Assembly (NCBI GenBank): GCA_003427395.1
Contig: BFEA01000142.1
Location: 1,102,382 to 1,139,655, forward strand
Source: Chara braunii
Lineage: Eukaryota > Streptophyta > Charophyceae > Charales > Characeae
Length of the DNA stretch: 37,274 nucleotides
Reading direction: 5' to 3'
Positions 1-11,100 of the stretch are shown here, in pieces. Made by a program: the position numbers and the translations under genes. How positions within the stretch are numbered: position 1 is the first letter of the stretch; every line of letters starts with the position of its first letter. Under the pieces are notes generated by a model. It did no database searches. It was not told the origin of the DNA and saw only the letters and a program-made list of their open reading frames with translations.

Positions 1-3000
1 AGGATGGATGTATGGCGTCAGTGACTATTCTCAGATTGTCCTGAAGATTGTGGCACCCCTTCAACGCTCTCCTCAGTTCAGCTGCTGTTTTCCAACGCTT
101 GTTCTCATCATCCCATATGTGCTTGATTTGCCATATCCCATGCTCCACCCATCTGCCCCATCTCGAATCCTTGCTCGTAAGTGTTAGGGGTTTTCCGCCG
201 CCATCCCTTATGCAAATATTGCAGAAAATCGGTTGTCTTAATACCTTCTCCCTAGTAGTAGGTTCCCTGACCCTTGCTGGGAAGACCTCCTTCCACAGTT
301 GTATTAGCTGCAGCCAATAGGAGGGGTTTCTAGCCCTCGCACCTTGTGCATCCCTGTTCTCCTTCCTGTAGCCCACTTTAGCCCAGCTGCTACACATGAT
401 CCAGAACAGTCCCGTCATGTTGCCAGGTGTTTTATACAAAGCTATCTGCCTGATCCTTTCCAATACTAAGGAAGTCCATGATAATCTCGGCTGTGAGATT
501 AGCTTGACCAGCCATTTTGTTTGCAAAGCCTTCAGTTGTAGGCTCGGGTCTAGGATGCCTAGGCCCCCTTGACCTTTGGCTCTGGTTACCGTTTTCCATG
601 CCACCTTGGTTACGAAATGTTCCGTGTTGTGCTTCGCTGTCCACAAAAAGGCTGCTGCCTTTCTCCTCAGCTAGGTCGATGTGGCCTTGGGTGGGGTCCA
701 AATTGACCCCGCGTACCACATCATGGAAAGGATCGATGCGTTCAAGATCAGTGCTCTTCCGTATATAGAGGTGTACACAGACGACCAAGCCCCGAACTTT
801 GCTAACATCTTGGACATTATGTCCGCCGCCATCGACTGGTGAGACCCCTCCTCTGTTAATTTGATCCCTAGATATCGGAGCGGTTGTTGGGGTGACAACC
901 ATTGAAGTCCCTCGGGGCTAGTGAGGGGAATCTGGTACTCTTGGTCTAGCTCTGCCATCCACCAGCCGACTGTTTTGTGCCAATTGATTTTCATTTCTGA
1001 AGCCAGTTGGAAGGCTTCCATAGCTCTTGTTAGCGCTTGGAAGGAGGAGTCTGTTGCCTTGATTAAGACTGTCAGATCATCCGCGAACAGAATCGTCATT
1101 GGGATTAGCACCTTGTGTCCTTGCTGGTCTGGTCGGGCTGTTAGCCTTTCTATTGACGGGTCTTTTCTCAGAAAGGAGGCTATTGCCTCCATTATGAAGA
1201 GAAAGATGGGAGCGGCTAAGGGATCTCCTTGCCTAACCGACCTTGACATCGGGTAGGTCGAGGATAAGTGACCATTTATCTGTACTTGTCCCGGTGCATT
1301 GTTGTATAAGACCCTGATCCACTTCCTAAAGTTCGGCCCTACCCCCATCTTTTCCATGCACAACTGCAAGAAAGGCCAACTGACCTGATCGTAAGCCTTT
1401 TCAAAGTCGAAAAAAAGAATGGCGGCGTTGATTCTCTTGTCCCTTATGTACCGGACCGATTCTGTTAGGCACATGACATTGTCCAGGATAAACCTACCCG
1501 GGATGAATCCTGTTTGATCCAGATGGAAGCAACCCGCCGTGATTTTGGATAGCCGATTAGCTAGCACCTTGGCTACTATTTTGTGAGTGAGAGACAACAA
1601 AGTTATTGGTCTGTAATTTCGTATGTCCGTTGGACTCCCTTTTTTGTAAAGCAGCGTGACTATCCCCGTTGAGGGCTCGCTCCCAATGCCCTCAGCCTGC
1701 CATGCCTATTCAAGAAAGGAAACATATTCCTCCCCCAAAATTGGCCAAAATTCAAGCCAGAATTCTCTTGTCAGGCCATCTTTCCCAGGGGTTTTATTTG
1801 GGGTAATCGTTTTTAGTGCCTCCCATAACTCGTCCTGTGTTAAGGGTTCGTCCAGCATGGCAGCATGCTTTCGTGAAATTGTGTTCTCAAGATAATTCAG
1901 AAACTTTGATCTCGCCTCCTCAACTTTAGGCTTAGGGAACTGCTCTTCCACTGACGTATATAGTTTACTATAGAAGTCAAAAGCCACCCTTAACAACCCC
2001 TCCTTGTCGGAGGTCAACCCCCCTTCCCCTTCTAAGCTCTCTATGAGATTGTTCCTGCCCCTAGTCTTGATTTTTTGGAAAAATAATTTGGTCATTCTCT
2101 CCCCTTCCTCCCATTCTTTGATTCTAGCTCTCATTCTTAAACCTTTCGTTTTCCAGCGCTGCCATTCCACCATCTCCCCTTTTGCCGTCTCTAATGTTCT
2201 TTCATATAATTCGGTCCCCGGCCTAAGAATAGTATTGCGCTCTACTATCTCTATTGCTCGCTTCAGTTCTTCTTCTCTTTCCTTCCTCTTTGTCGCAAGC
2301 CTCCTAGCCACAAGAGCAGCCGCTTTAGACAGTGATGTTAATAGTTCTGGGAATGAGTGTGAATCTAGGTTATATTGCTGACAAACTTGTAAGACCGCCT
2401 GTCTCATTTCCTTAGTTTTAAGGAGGGAATTATTGATTTTGTAGAACCCCTTACCCCTGCTGATTTGTTTGTCTGATGTCAAACTCAAAAAAATAGGTTT
2501 GTGGTCCAGACCCACGTCGTACGGAAGGGTACCTATAGATACTGAATGCAACATGCCCGTTATGCCTGGTGATGTTAAGAAGTAGTCTATCCTGGAAGCC
2601 GACACGTGTTGGCTACGGTTTCTCTTTCTATAGGTGAATTGTCTTTCATTAGGAAAGAGTAACCTGTACGGGTCTATCAGTTCTAAATTCCTCATTAGCC
2701 CATGAATCGGTAGGGACTCTTCTGCACGGCATTCTTCCTCTGAACTAACACCTCCTGAAATTCTGTCTAGGCTGGGATCTAAGGTGGCATTCCAGTCTCC
2801 TGCTAAGATTAGGTGCCTATTCCCGTCGAGGAGTGCTTTGAGCCTTTCGATCATATCTAATCTTTGGTGATAACCGTTTGGACAGTAAACTGACAGTAGA
2901 GTGTAGGGTTCCTGATGCAGCTCGAAGTCAATCTTGACCCATCTTCCCTCCTCCTCATCCCCCCATGTTTCTGTGATAATAATCTTGTCCACCGCATTCA

Positions 3001-3340
3001 CCTTTTTGTTCTGGAATATAACCACCCCCGTGGAGTGGTTGTTTGCTGCTGGGGCCCACCATGCTGTCTTGATTCTTTGCAGTTTCTTCTCTATCTGGTA
3101 CTTCGTTTTCTGGTGTGATACCGACTCTTGTAAGTGTGTTTCCTGCAAGCACAAAAAATCCGGTGGAGACAGAGAGAACCATTATGAGTAATTTACTACG
3201 TTCTGCCACTTGTCTCCATTCTCTAAAATCCCAACTAGGCCATTCACATTCCAAAATATAATTTTGAGTTCCGGTGGACCCTTACCCCCCTCTTGTCTTC
3301 TTCTCTGCTTTCTTGGTCTCTCTAACTCTCCTCTCTCCAT
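1..3340 (-). pseudogene. LINE copy 1 ORF2 (endonuclease-reverse transcriptase), runs off window
   Basis: L1-type ORF2 polyprotein that nicks target DNA and primes reverse transcription there. The start is the ATG at 3338-3340, which precedes the endonuclease opening motif FWNVNG. Counting from it, QETH is at residues 66-69, GDWN at 181-184, SRID near 249-252 and DHKP at 279-282, so the endonuclease set is complete. RT motifs follow: FDFEKAYD at 644-651, RQGDP at 703-707 and FADD at 752-755. Reading continues through the post-RT region to the window edge without a frameshift, so the C-terminal zinc finger lies outside. Only three nonsense codons interrupt about 1,110 codons: TAA 3182-3184, TAG 1706-1708 and TAG 671-673. 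ORF2 begins 46 nt after the ORF1 stop. The family call is very secure. The copy is inactive as sequenced. Confidence 0.93.
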
Positions 3341-3386
3341 CGGGTCCGTTTGTTAGAATGTAGACTCCCCCTCAGTCTTACCTTGT

Positions 3387-6179
3387 TTAAGTGTCTTGTG
3401 CGGTGAGCTCTATAGTTGTTGCCACCCTACTTACCCTCTTCTCGATGAAGTCTGGTTTCCAAGCAAACGCCTCTACTTTTGTCGCCACCGCTGTGCATCT
3501 TGCAACCCATTCCGCACCTAGTTCCCCCCCAAGCAACCCATAGGGAATGGTCTCCACCACGTGCCAGGGCATCCAAATCAAGCCCTCTCTTAGCTCGGAA
3601 TCAGTCCCCATTTGGAGTAACAGTGGACCAAAATATGTCATTGTCCCCTCCTCTCCTTCCTCTCCTAACGCCATCGGATCCGCTCCTCCCTCTCTCAATA
3701 TGAATGCGTGAGCAGGCACCTCTCCCCCTATTGATTTCTGGATATCCGAGCCAGAACACTCCTCAGTCGGGGTTGTTAGCATCTGTAAGGATTGGTTGAT
3801 TGCCACTTCCCAGTCTGAGTGCCTTGCATTCCATCGACATGGAAGGACTACTTTTCTCCTCCTCCCGTTTTTGGATTCCAGTCTGGCCGCGACTTCAATC
3901 TCCTTCCACTGTCCTGTCGCTATTTTTTGTACATTCACTGTGTCGTCCTCCAACTCCCTGTTCTCGTCCTTGAGCAAGTTCACCTGCACCACCAAGATTG
4001 CGGCTTGCCTTCTCAGATCCTGGACCTCTTCCTCATCACTCTCTCCCTTCCCTTGTTCTTCTTCCAATGCAGGACCCTTCATTGGGTCATTTCTTACCTC
4101 CACTGCACTGCTTTGATCCTCTGCCGCCTGAGCCTTTCGTTTCTTGCTGTCCTTCTTTCTTTCCTTGCTATGATAGAACTTTGGCCACTGAAATATCCTC
4201 TCATATTCCTCCTGCTGTAAGTGTATCTCGTTTCTTACTGTACGGGACTTTCTTGCATACTGAGATGCGTAGAATTCATTGACTTCTCCCTCCCTCCTTA
4301 GCAGTTCAAACCTGTTCTCTGACGTAATGTCTTCCCCTGCTTGAGTGGCTTGTTGAAGGTTCCTCAGGTGTTTGTAGTGGGCCAGCCTGATTTCACACTC
4401 AATCGTCCTCCCCCATTCCAGCTGCTCCACCTCTTTTACCCACCGTTCCCTTGTCCAGTCCTCCACGTCAGCGTCTTCCTGATCCTCCTCCTCCTCTTCG
4501 TCTTCCTCCTCTGATGAAGCTTCGCTTTCTATGTCTGGTGAACCCTCTCCTTGGTCCTCCTCTGCCTGCAGTATCTGTTCCACTGACATGTTCTCAGTGT
4601 TTTGCATCCCTCTCCTTCTCGCTCTTTCTCTTACCCTTTCCTCTTCCTCCGCTGTTACGTGTCCCTGGGCCCCCTGAGATCTGCCCCTGTCCTCTTCTTG
4701 TTGTGATGATCCCCCTGGGTGATCCTTGTCTGTCAAGTCCTCCTCACTCTTATCTGCAATGCCTGTCCCTTTCTCACCTGACCTGGTACCCTTTGAGGTC
4801 GAGTCATGTGAGGTTGACTCTGTCCCACTATCTTTGCCCAAAGTCTCTTATGAGTCCATGCTTGTTTTGCCCTCTTCCTCTTCCTCTCCTGTAGTGACCC
4901 CTTCCACTGATTGGGTCTTTTGTCTTCTTTTTCCCTGCTGCGACTCTCCTTCTTGAGAGTTAGACCCCTCTTCCCCTCTTGACTCTCCCTTTCTCTTTGT
5001 GGAGAAATTTCCCCCCCCTGATCCCCCCTTCCTTCTTCGCAGTCCATGCTGTCTCCCTCACCCTCCTCCATTAAATTTGATTTGTCATCCTTGCCTCTTG
5101 TCTGCTCCTGCTGCTGCGCTCTGACTTGTGCATTTTCCAAGAAGGCCAATTCCGCGTTTTTCCCGACCTCATGTAGTTCCTCCATGAGCTTCAGTCTTTG
5201 CTCATCATCCTGTACGACCGCATCATCCAACATCGGTTTGATGATAAAACCGGTCTCCTTGTCTTCCATTCTCTTAGCTCCTGTGTGCCTCCACCTGCTA
5301 TCGTATGGTGGATAGATGTCCGGTTTGACTGTTGGATCCTTCTTCACGAATCTTCAGCACCCAAACCCACCTTGGATTTTCCAAATTGTCATCGAATATC
5401 CACCCCCTGTATAAGGAGGAATTGATATACCAGACTCCTGGCTTGCTTTCACACTCATGAAGCATAGATTGTTTCAATGCCATCCTTTTTCCTTCTGATG
5501 CTCCTGATTCGCCTTGTGGACAACAGGTTCCCAGGTGACCTCTACCCCTGCATTTGAAACAGAAAGGGTTGGTCTTCGTCGAGATGAAGACTGTGATTCT
5601 CTGGCCTTTTCTTGAAAATCCATTGGTCCGGGAACTTCGGCGGTGCTCCTGACTTGACTTCCAAGCAAGCCACCCTTGCATTGTGATTAGGCGCCAGAAA
5701 GTCCGGGTTGGCCGGGAACCATTCTATGATTGGGTTGCTTGGAAATTCCTCCTGCAGTCTCCTTTGCACAAACCTGTGCATTCCTTCGATAGGTTGTCAA
5801 ACTGAACCCAAAAGTGGTTCTTCAGCATTGATTGTCTGTGTCTGGAAGCTTCGGCTTGGGGCGGTCTAGGTGGCTTCCAAGGTTGGGTTGTGACTATTGC
5901 CCCCTTGCATTTCAATGAACCTATCGACAGCAGATACTGGGCATAGGTAGGATCAACACAGACGATCATCACGACAAACCTTCCCCTCCTGTGGAATGAC
6001 ACCTTTGGTTCCTTCCCGGGCACGTCCTCCATAGCTAAAAGTCTGTCCCTCACCCACCTTCTCTTCTCATTTAAAGAAAGCTCCCTGCTTCTTCCGGAGA
6101 AATTGAAGAGGACTGCATGCTTCTCGTACAGTTCGTTCAGAGATTGGATGTCCTCTTCAGGATATTCCCAAACATCCAC
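3387..6179 (-). pseudogene. LINE copy 1 ORF1 (RNA-binding, CCHC, long C-terminal extension)
   Basis: ORF1 chaperone-type protein of the LINE, about 930 codons and spread over at least five reading-frame segments by small indels (near 5.75, 5.65, 5.33 and 4.83 kb). In order it has an N-terminal EYPEEDIQ block, an RRM/DUF4283-like stretch (RRGRFVVMIV, then HFWVQFDN), a CX2CX4HX4C zinc knuckle at 5520-5561, and a block containing GWIFDDN and WVWVL followed by YPPYDSRW. After these come an acidic low-complexity linker, a helical block with RLAHYKHLRNL and YASQY (about 4271), and a terminal module with DWEVA (about 3801-3812) and PYGLLGGE. It ends in TAA at 3387-3389. The start is uncertain: the frame stays open upstream of 6179 but I see no convincing ATG. 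Plant L1 ORF1 proteins usually stop soon after the knuckle, so the extension is unusual. Confidence 0.85.
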
Positions 6180-7415
6180 TTCCTCTTCCTTCCCGCCCTC
6201 TCCCTTGAAGCGGGATTGTGGACGGGATAGGATTAAAGGGTTGGGTTTGCTGCGGGAGGATTAAACTATCTTTCGGAAGTTGGAACGGGGGGGGGGAGAT
6301 CGGAGAAGGGGAGTGGGATCGGGGAAGCGGGATGGGTTGGGGGACCGGGATCGGGGGGACAGGAGCGAGATCGGGGGGAGCTGGATAGGGAACAGGGAAC
6401 GGCGTCAGCGGAAAGGGGTCAGAGGGACGGGATCGGTGGGGGAGAAAGGTCAGGGGGGCGGGATGGTTCGGATAAGGAAAGACCGGGATGGACTTGATAC
6501 AACTTGGTCGATTCAGCAATTCGACAGCATTTGCCCTCCCCGCTTGGGGATCGAGTTTTTATACGGGAAGGAGTGTGAATCGAAAAGCGAGCTCAGGTCC
6601 AGAAAAGGACTGACAAGTAGGTAGTATGAGTTGGTGAAAGCAGGTATCTTCTCCGCTGGGGAATTGGGTTTTGTCCAGCGCAGCGAAATTGGGGTGAAAA
6701 CTGGATAGGATGTCTGATGGGAGAGCGGGGGGAGAAGGGATGGGAGCGAAGCGTAACGATTGGGAGGGTGTGGGTAGAAGAGATATAGGTTGCAAAACGG
6801 ACAGGTCAGAGAGTTTGTGGGGTAGAGGGGGACGGAGAAAGTTGGGGCTCGGAAAGGATTGGTTGGAGGTGAGAGGGGATGAGGGGGAAATCGTTTGGGA
6901 TGGTTGAGTAGGGGTGAGAGGGGGGTCGAAGATCGGATGAGTGAATGGGACCAAGTAGAGAATGGGTGGGAACGAAGTGTAGCGATCAGGGGGATGTGGG
7001 GTGAAGAGGTCGGTGTGGAGATAGGCAAGAATCGAGGAGGATGTGGGATAGAGGAGAAGAAGAGGATTGGGTCCGGGAGAAGATTGGATGGGGTCGAGAG
7101 GGGGTGAGGGAGGGATCGGTTCTTAAGACGGGAAGCGGGGTGAATGTGTGACGGGGCTGGGGAAGGGAAGGGGTTTGTGGGGTGCGAACGCTATGGCGAG
7201 GAGTATGGGGTAAAAATTCTGCGTTACAGGGATGTATTAGAGGGAAAGATGAAGAGGTCTGTTGAGGGTAGTTAGATGATAAGGCGGAATAGGGAACGCT
7301 CTCACATGAAGAAATTCCGCGATCATCCGCTGTCGATCCCGAATACTCTCTAGAATGGCGATGAAGACCTCGTAGCGTTCTCGGAAAGTTTCTTGTCTCC
7401 CCGCTATAGGACATC
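6180..7415 (-). other. Pyrimidine-rich 5' region of LINE copy 1
   Basis: No gene is recognised here. Read on the LINE sense (minus) strand, the stretch is strongly pyrimidine-rich, with many C and CT runs, and encodes only low-complexity Pro/Ser-rich frames. It lies directly upstream of ORF1, so it is most simply the LINE 5' untranslated and promoter region. The boundary with copy 2's 3' end is not visible; I place it somewhere between 7.4 and 8.1 kb. Confidence 0.5.
6700..7120 (-). repeat. Two diverged ~227-bp tandem units upstream of LINE copy 1
   Basis: A segment around GCGAAGCGTAACGATT at 6745 recurs as ACGAAGTGTAGCGATC at 6972, and flanking purine-rich text aligns in the same order, giving a period near 227 bp. 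Divergence is high and the composition is biased, so part of the similarity could come from composition alone. The period is close to that of the clearer tandem units upstream of LINE copy 2. Confidence 0.4.
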
Positions 7416-7444
7416 AGCGCGCACGCGCCAGGCGCGCACGCGCC
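7416..7444. repeat. CpG-rich direct repeat
   Basis: Two adjacent copies of a GCGCGCACGCGCC core lie in a locally CpG-rich stretch (about 7410-7570), in contrast to the purine-rich DNA on the left. It may mark the LINE 5' end or a separate CpG island. Confidence 0.5.
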
Positions 7445-7450
7445 GGGTTC

Positions 7451-8135
7451 CCTTATCTGGCTATGGAGGCCCGATGGCGCTAGGCAAGGCGGACTTCGTG
7501 GAGTTCAATGGCGTAGGTGCGCGAAACTTGGCGCTCGTTGCGCTACCCGTACGGCGCAAGCGCTCCCCGCCCCACGACAGTGACCAGCATTAGTCGCAAC
7601 AGTCCGGTTCGCATCAGTCCGGTTCCTATTCCACCGGCCCCTGCATCAGAGCATCAGTCCTGTTCCTATTCCTCCGGCAAGTCAGAAAGAGTTACAATGA
7701 TTACTCACACACGCTCCTCCCCCTTATGGTGTGGAGGCCCGAAGGACAGCATTCATTGCTTCCTCGTAGGAAGGATATACCGCTCCTTACCCCTGCCTAA
7801 GTTAGCCTGAGCTACCTTGCTCTTCTTCCTATCCGCTGGTCTTCCCTAGCCGTTGTTTAGGGAATGGAGTCCTGTTTCTTTAGGACCTTACCAGGTTGTT
7901 CTTCTCAGTACTTTGACTGTCAATTGATCTTGCTTGCTAGAACTGCTGATTGGTCCCTACGCGGTGGACTTTGCTAAGAGCTTAGCCTCCTAAACCACTG
8001 CATTTGCTGAGTCGTTATTGGGTGCAGTCTAATGGGTTTTAGTGTTTGTCTATTGGTATTGCTTGATTTTTGAATTTTGCTGTCCTGAGAGCTGTCTAGT
8101 GGTGTTTGTGGAAGGTAAAGTGTTAACCCTAAACC
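7451..8135. other. Intergenic or LINE copy 2 3' tail; no gene seen
   Basis: No coding region is recognised. A 27-bp motif occurs twice with a 40-bp period (7611-7637 and 7651-7677, beginning GCATCAGTCC). At 8125-8139 the plus strand reads AACCCTAAACCCTAG, a plant-telomere-like motif that abuts the stop of LINE copy 2 ORF2. I find no poly(A) tail on the LINE sense strand, so the true 3' end of copy 2 cannot be placed. Confidence 0.4.
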
Positions 8136-11100
8136 CTAGTCTCCCTTTCGCTCTTCCTTCTGGCCTTTTTTGAAGTTCTTTCTCTGTTTGATGATCAACT
8201 TTTTTAACCTGACTCTTTTATCTCGAAGTAAGTCTCCGTAGTCCGCTAGATATTTCCTGTCTTTTTGATGGGAGTCTGTGCTCCCTTCCGCCCCGAGTCC
8301 GCCAATGGAGTGCCTTCTTCCCCTATTTGGGTTTTTTGTGTCTGGTTTAACCTTCCTTTTTTTCCTTTGGGGGTGCATTCTTTTGTGGTTTTCCTAGGGC
8401 CTGCAGTTGTTTCCTCCTTGATTTCTTATTAATACTCTTCCATGTCCCTCTCTTCATCCCTTGAGTTGTCTGCTTCTTGGTCTGAGTCTTGGTGGATGGT
8501 ATCCCAATCAGTGAAGCTTAGGTATCCTTTCTTAATTTTGGCTATTTTCTTTTTTAGTAGCCAATTTTCTTCGAAAGTTTTCTGGCTAGCCTTTCTTTTC
8601 CTGGGGTCTACTAACCTTTCCTGTTTCTTTATTTCCCTTTTCCATTGTGCCTTTATTTCTGTCTCTGCGATTTCCTTTGTCTCTTCCATTCTTCCTCATT
8701 CGTTGTCTACTGGTTACCCAGCGTCCCCTTGCATCTTGATCTCCACATGACCCATAGTGCTGCTCTTCTCAACAGGTCTGCTATGGTCCTTTCCTCTTCG
8801 TCTAGGTTTGTGTTACTCTCTCTCCTGGAAAGGAGGTAGTCAGCTTGTAGCGGGAACTGGTTTACGGAGATGTTGCAGTGTATTAGTGATTCAACTTCGT
8901 TTTTGTGTCGCACATTTTGCAGAGGGCCTACTGTTCTGTTTTGTGCTCGTACTTCCTTCGTTTATCTAGCCACTCGTTGACCGGTACCGCCCAGTATAGT
9001 ATCAACCATTGTAGACTTCTGAATCTGGTGGGCCTGATGTTGCTATAGTAGCCCCTGGGAATTTGCGTAGGCCATCTGTGCTCTTCCCCTAGATGTTTGA
9101 TCCATCTTTTTGAGATGGTTGTGCGCGGATCGACTCTCTTGTTTCTTATCTTATACCCTGTCTTGACTGTATAGTCTTGTAAGCTAATTAACTTTCTGGC
9201 TCTGGTCCCCCCCCAGTTTAACATACCACCCCCATTCTGTTGGGTCTATTTCCAGTTCTCTGATGTCTTTATCTGGTCTGAAGACTATCAATTTTTGGGG
9301 GGTGTTTTCTCTTCCTGGGGGACTTGTTTTCCCCTTGAGGCTCCATGTTCTGACTTTTCTCACATTGTCTAAGTTGAATTCTAGGGTTATTATCTCTTCT
9401 TTAACTTCAGTTGTTGATTTGTGATTATTCACTATTTCGTGTACCTCGAATTCTGCTATGTTGTCCCGATTCTCTGTTTGCTCGATGAATTTGAGTGCTA
9501 CAAAGGGTGTTGTCTGAGTCTTGTCTGTTGCCTAATCCCCTTTCTGCCATTTGATTTCTCCTTTTAGTGTGGCTCTCCATTCTAGTGGTATGCTATCCAA
9601 CATTTCCTCGAAGTTTTTTTCCAGATTGTGGCAGCCCTTAAATGTTGTCTCAATTCGGAGGTTGTTTTCCAACGCTTTCCTTCTTCCTTCCAGACGTGTT
9701 CTACTTTCCATATTCCGTTCTTGACCCATTTTCTCCATTTTTTCCCTTTGCTTGTTAAGGTCCATTGTTTGTCTCTCCCCTCCAGTAGAAGGGGGTTGCC
9801 AAAGAGTGGTTGCCTCAAGATTTCTTCTTTTATTTTTGGTTTTCTAACTTTTTTTGGGAATGCTTCTCTCCAATGCGTTATAAGGGTTCTCCAGTGCTTG
9901 CTTGGGGGGTCTTTAGTTGTTTGTTGGTTTTTGCTTTCTCTTCTGCCTTCTACTCGTGGTGTCCATGCTGTGTTCATTAACAAGTGGTACTCCTCTATGT
10001 GTGGGTCTGTTTTGAAGGGTGTCAGATTACGAATCTGGTACAATGCCAGGTTGTGCCACGGTAGTTCCCTGTGTAGGATTACCCTTATTATCCATTTAGT
10101 TTGTAGAGCTTTGTACTCATTTACCGGATTTATCAAGCCTAGCCCCCTTTCTTAACTGATATGGTTATGTATTTCCAAGCGACCTTCGAGATGTATCTAT
10201 CCTTGGCTGGATCACCTGTCCAGAGATAAGCCCCCGCTTTCTTCTTCAGTGTTGAAATGAAGTGTTGGGGGGGGTCCCATATCGATGCAGTGTACCATGC
10301 CATGGAGAAGATGGATGTCTTTAGCACTAGAGCTCTACCCATGAGCGAGGTGTAGACTTTTTGCCAACCCGCTAGCTTGTTTATGATTTTGGCGAATATG
10401 TTCAGTCCTATGTTGTCGCTGGTTCCTTCTGCTGAGACTGAGATTCCTAGGAATCTCATGGGCTCTTGGGGGCTGATCCATTGTAGGTCTTGCGTATGGG
10501 TTGTCTTCGGGGGGGGAAGGTTGATCAGATAACCACCATCCCACCGTTTTTCCCCATGTAATTTTCATTTATGAGGCGAGTTGGAAAGCTTGCATCGTTC
10601 TTGTCAAAGACTGAAAGGACGAGTCCGTAGCTCTGATTAAGACTGTAAGATCATCCACAAAGAGCATGACTGTGGGGAGAGAAATAGCTCCGTTCGTTCC
10701 ATCGAGGACCAGTCTGTCAATCGCGGGGTCCTTGCGTAGGAAAGCCGCTATTGCTTCCATTACGAACAAGAAAATTGAAGCTGCTAGTAGGTCACCTTGT
10801 CTTACTGATCTTGTCATTTTGTATGTGTTGGATAGGTGTCCATTTACTTGTACTAGCACTCTTGCATCTTCGTATAAGACTTTTACCCATCTTCTAAATT
10901 TTGGGCCTATTCCCATTCGTTCCATGCTGAGCTGTAGGAAGTCCCAGTTCACTTGGTCATTGGCCTTTTCAAAATCGAAAAAAAGTATGGCTGCCTGCAT
11001 TCTCTTGTCCCTGATTAACTTAGTTGCCTCATTTAAGCATATTACGTTGTCTAGTATGTATCTGCCCGGGATAAAGCCCGTTTGATCTATGTGAAAGCAC

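Noticed and set aside
671-1708. Amber (TAG) codons inside otherwise open frames suggesting TAG reassignment
   Set aside because: TAA nonsense codons also interrupt conserved frames (3182-3184, 10569-10571, 36061-36063), and all three ORF1s end in TAA; ordinary pseudogene decay explains both.
6280-7110. Several Gly/Arg- or Pro/Ser-rich open frames on both strands
   Set aside because: Artefacts of purine/pyrimidine strand asymmetry.
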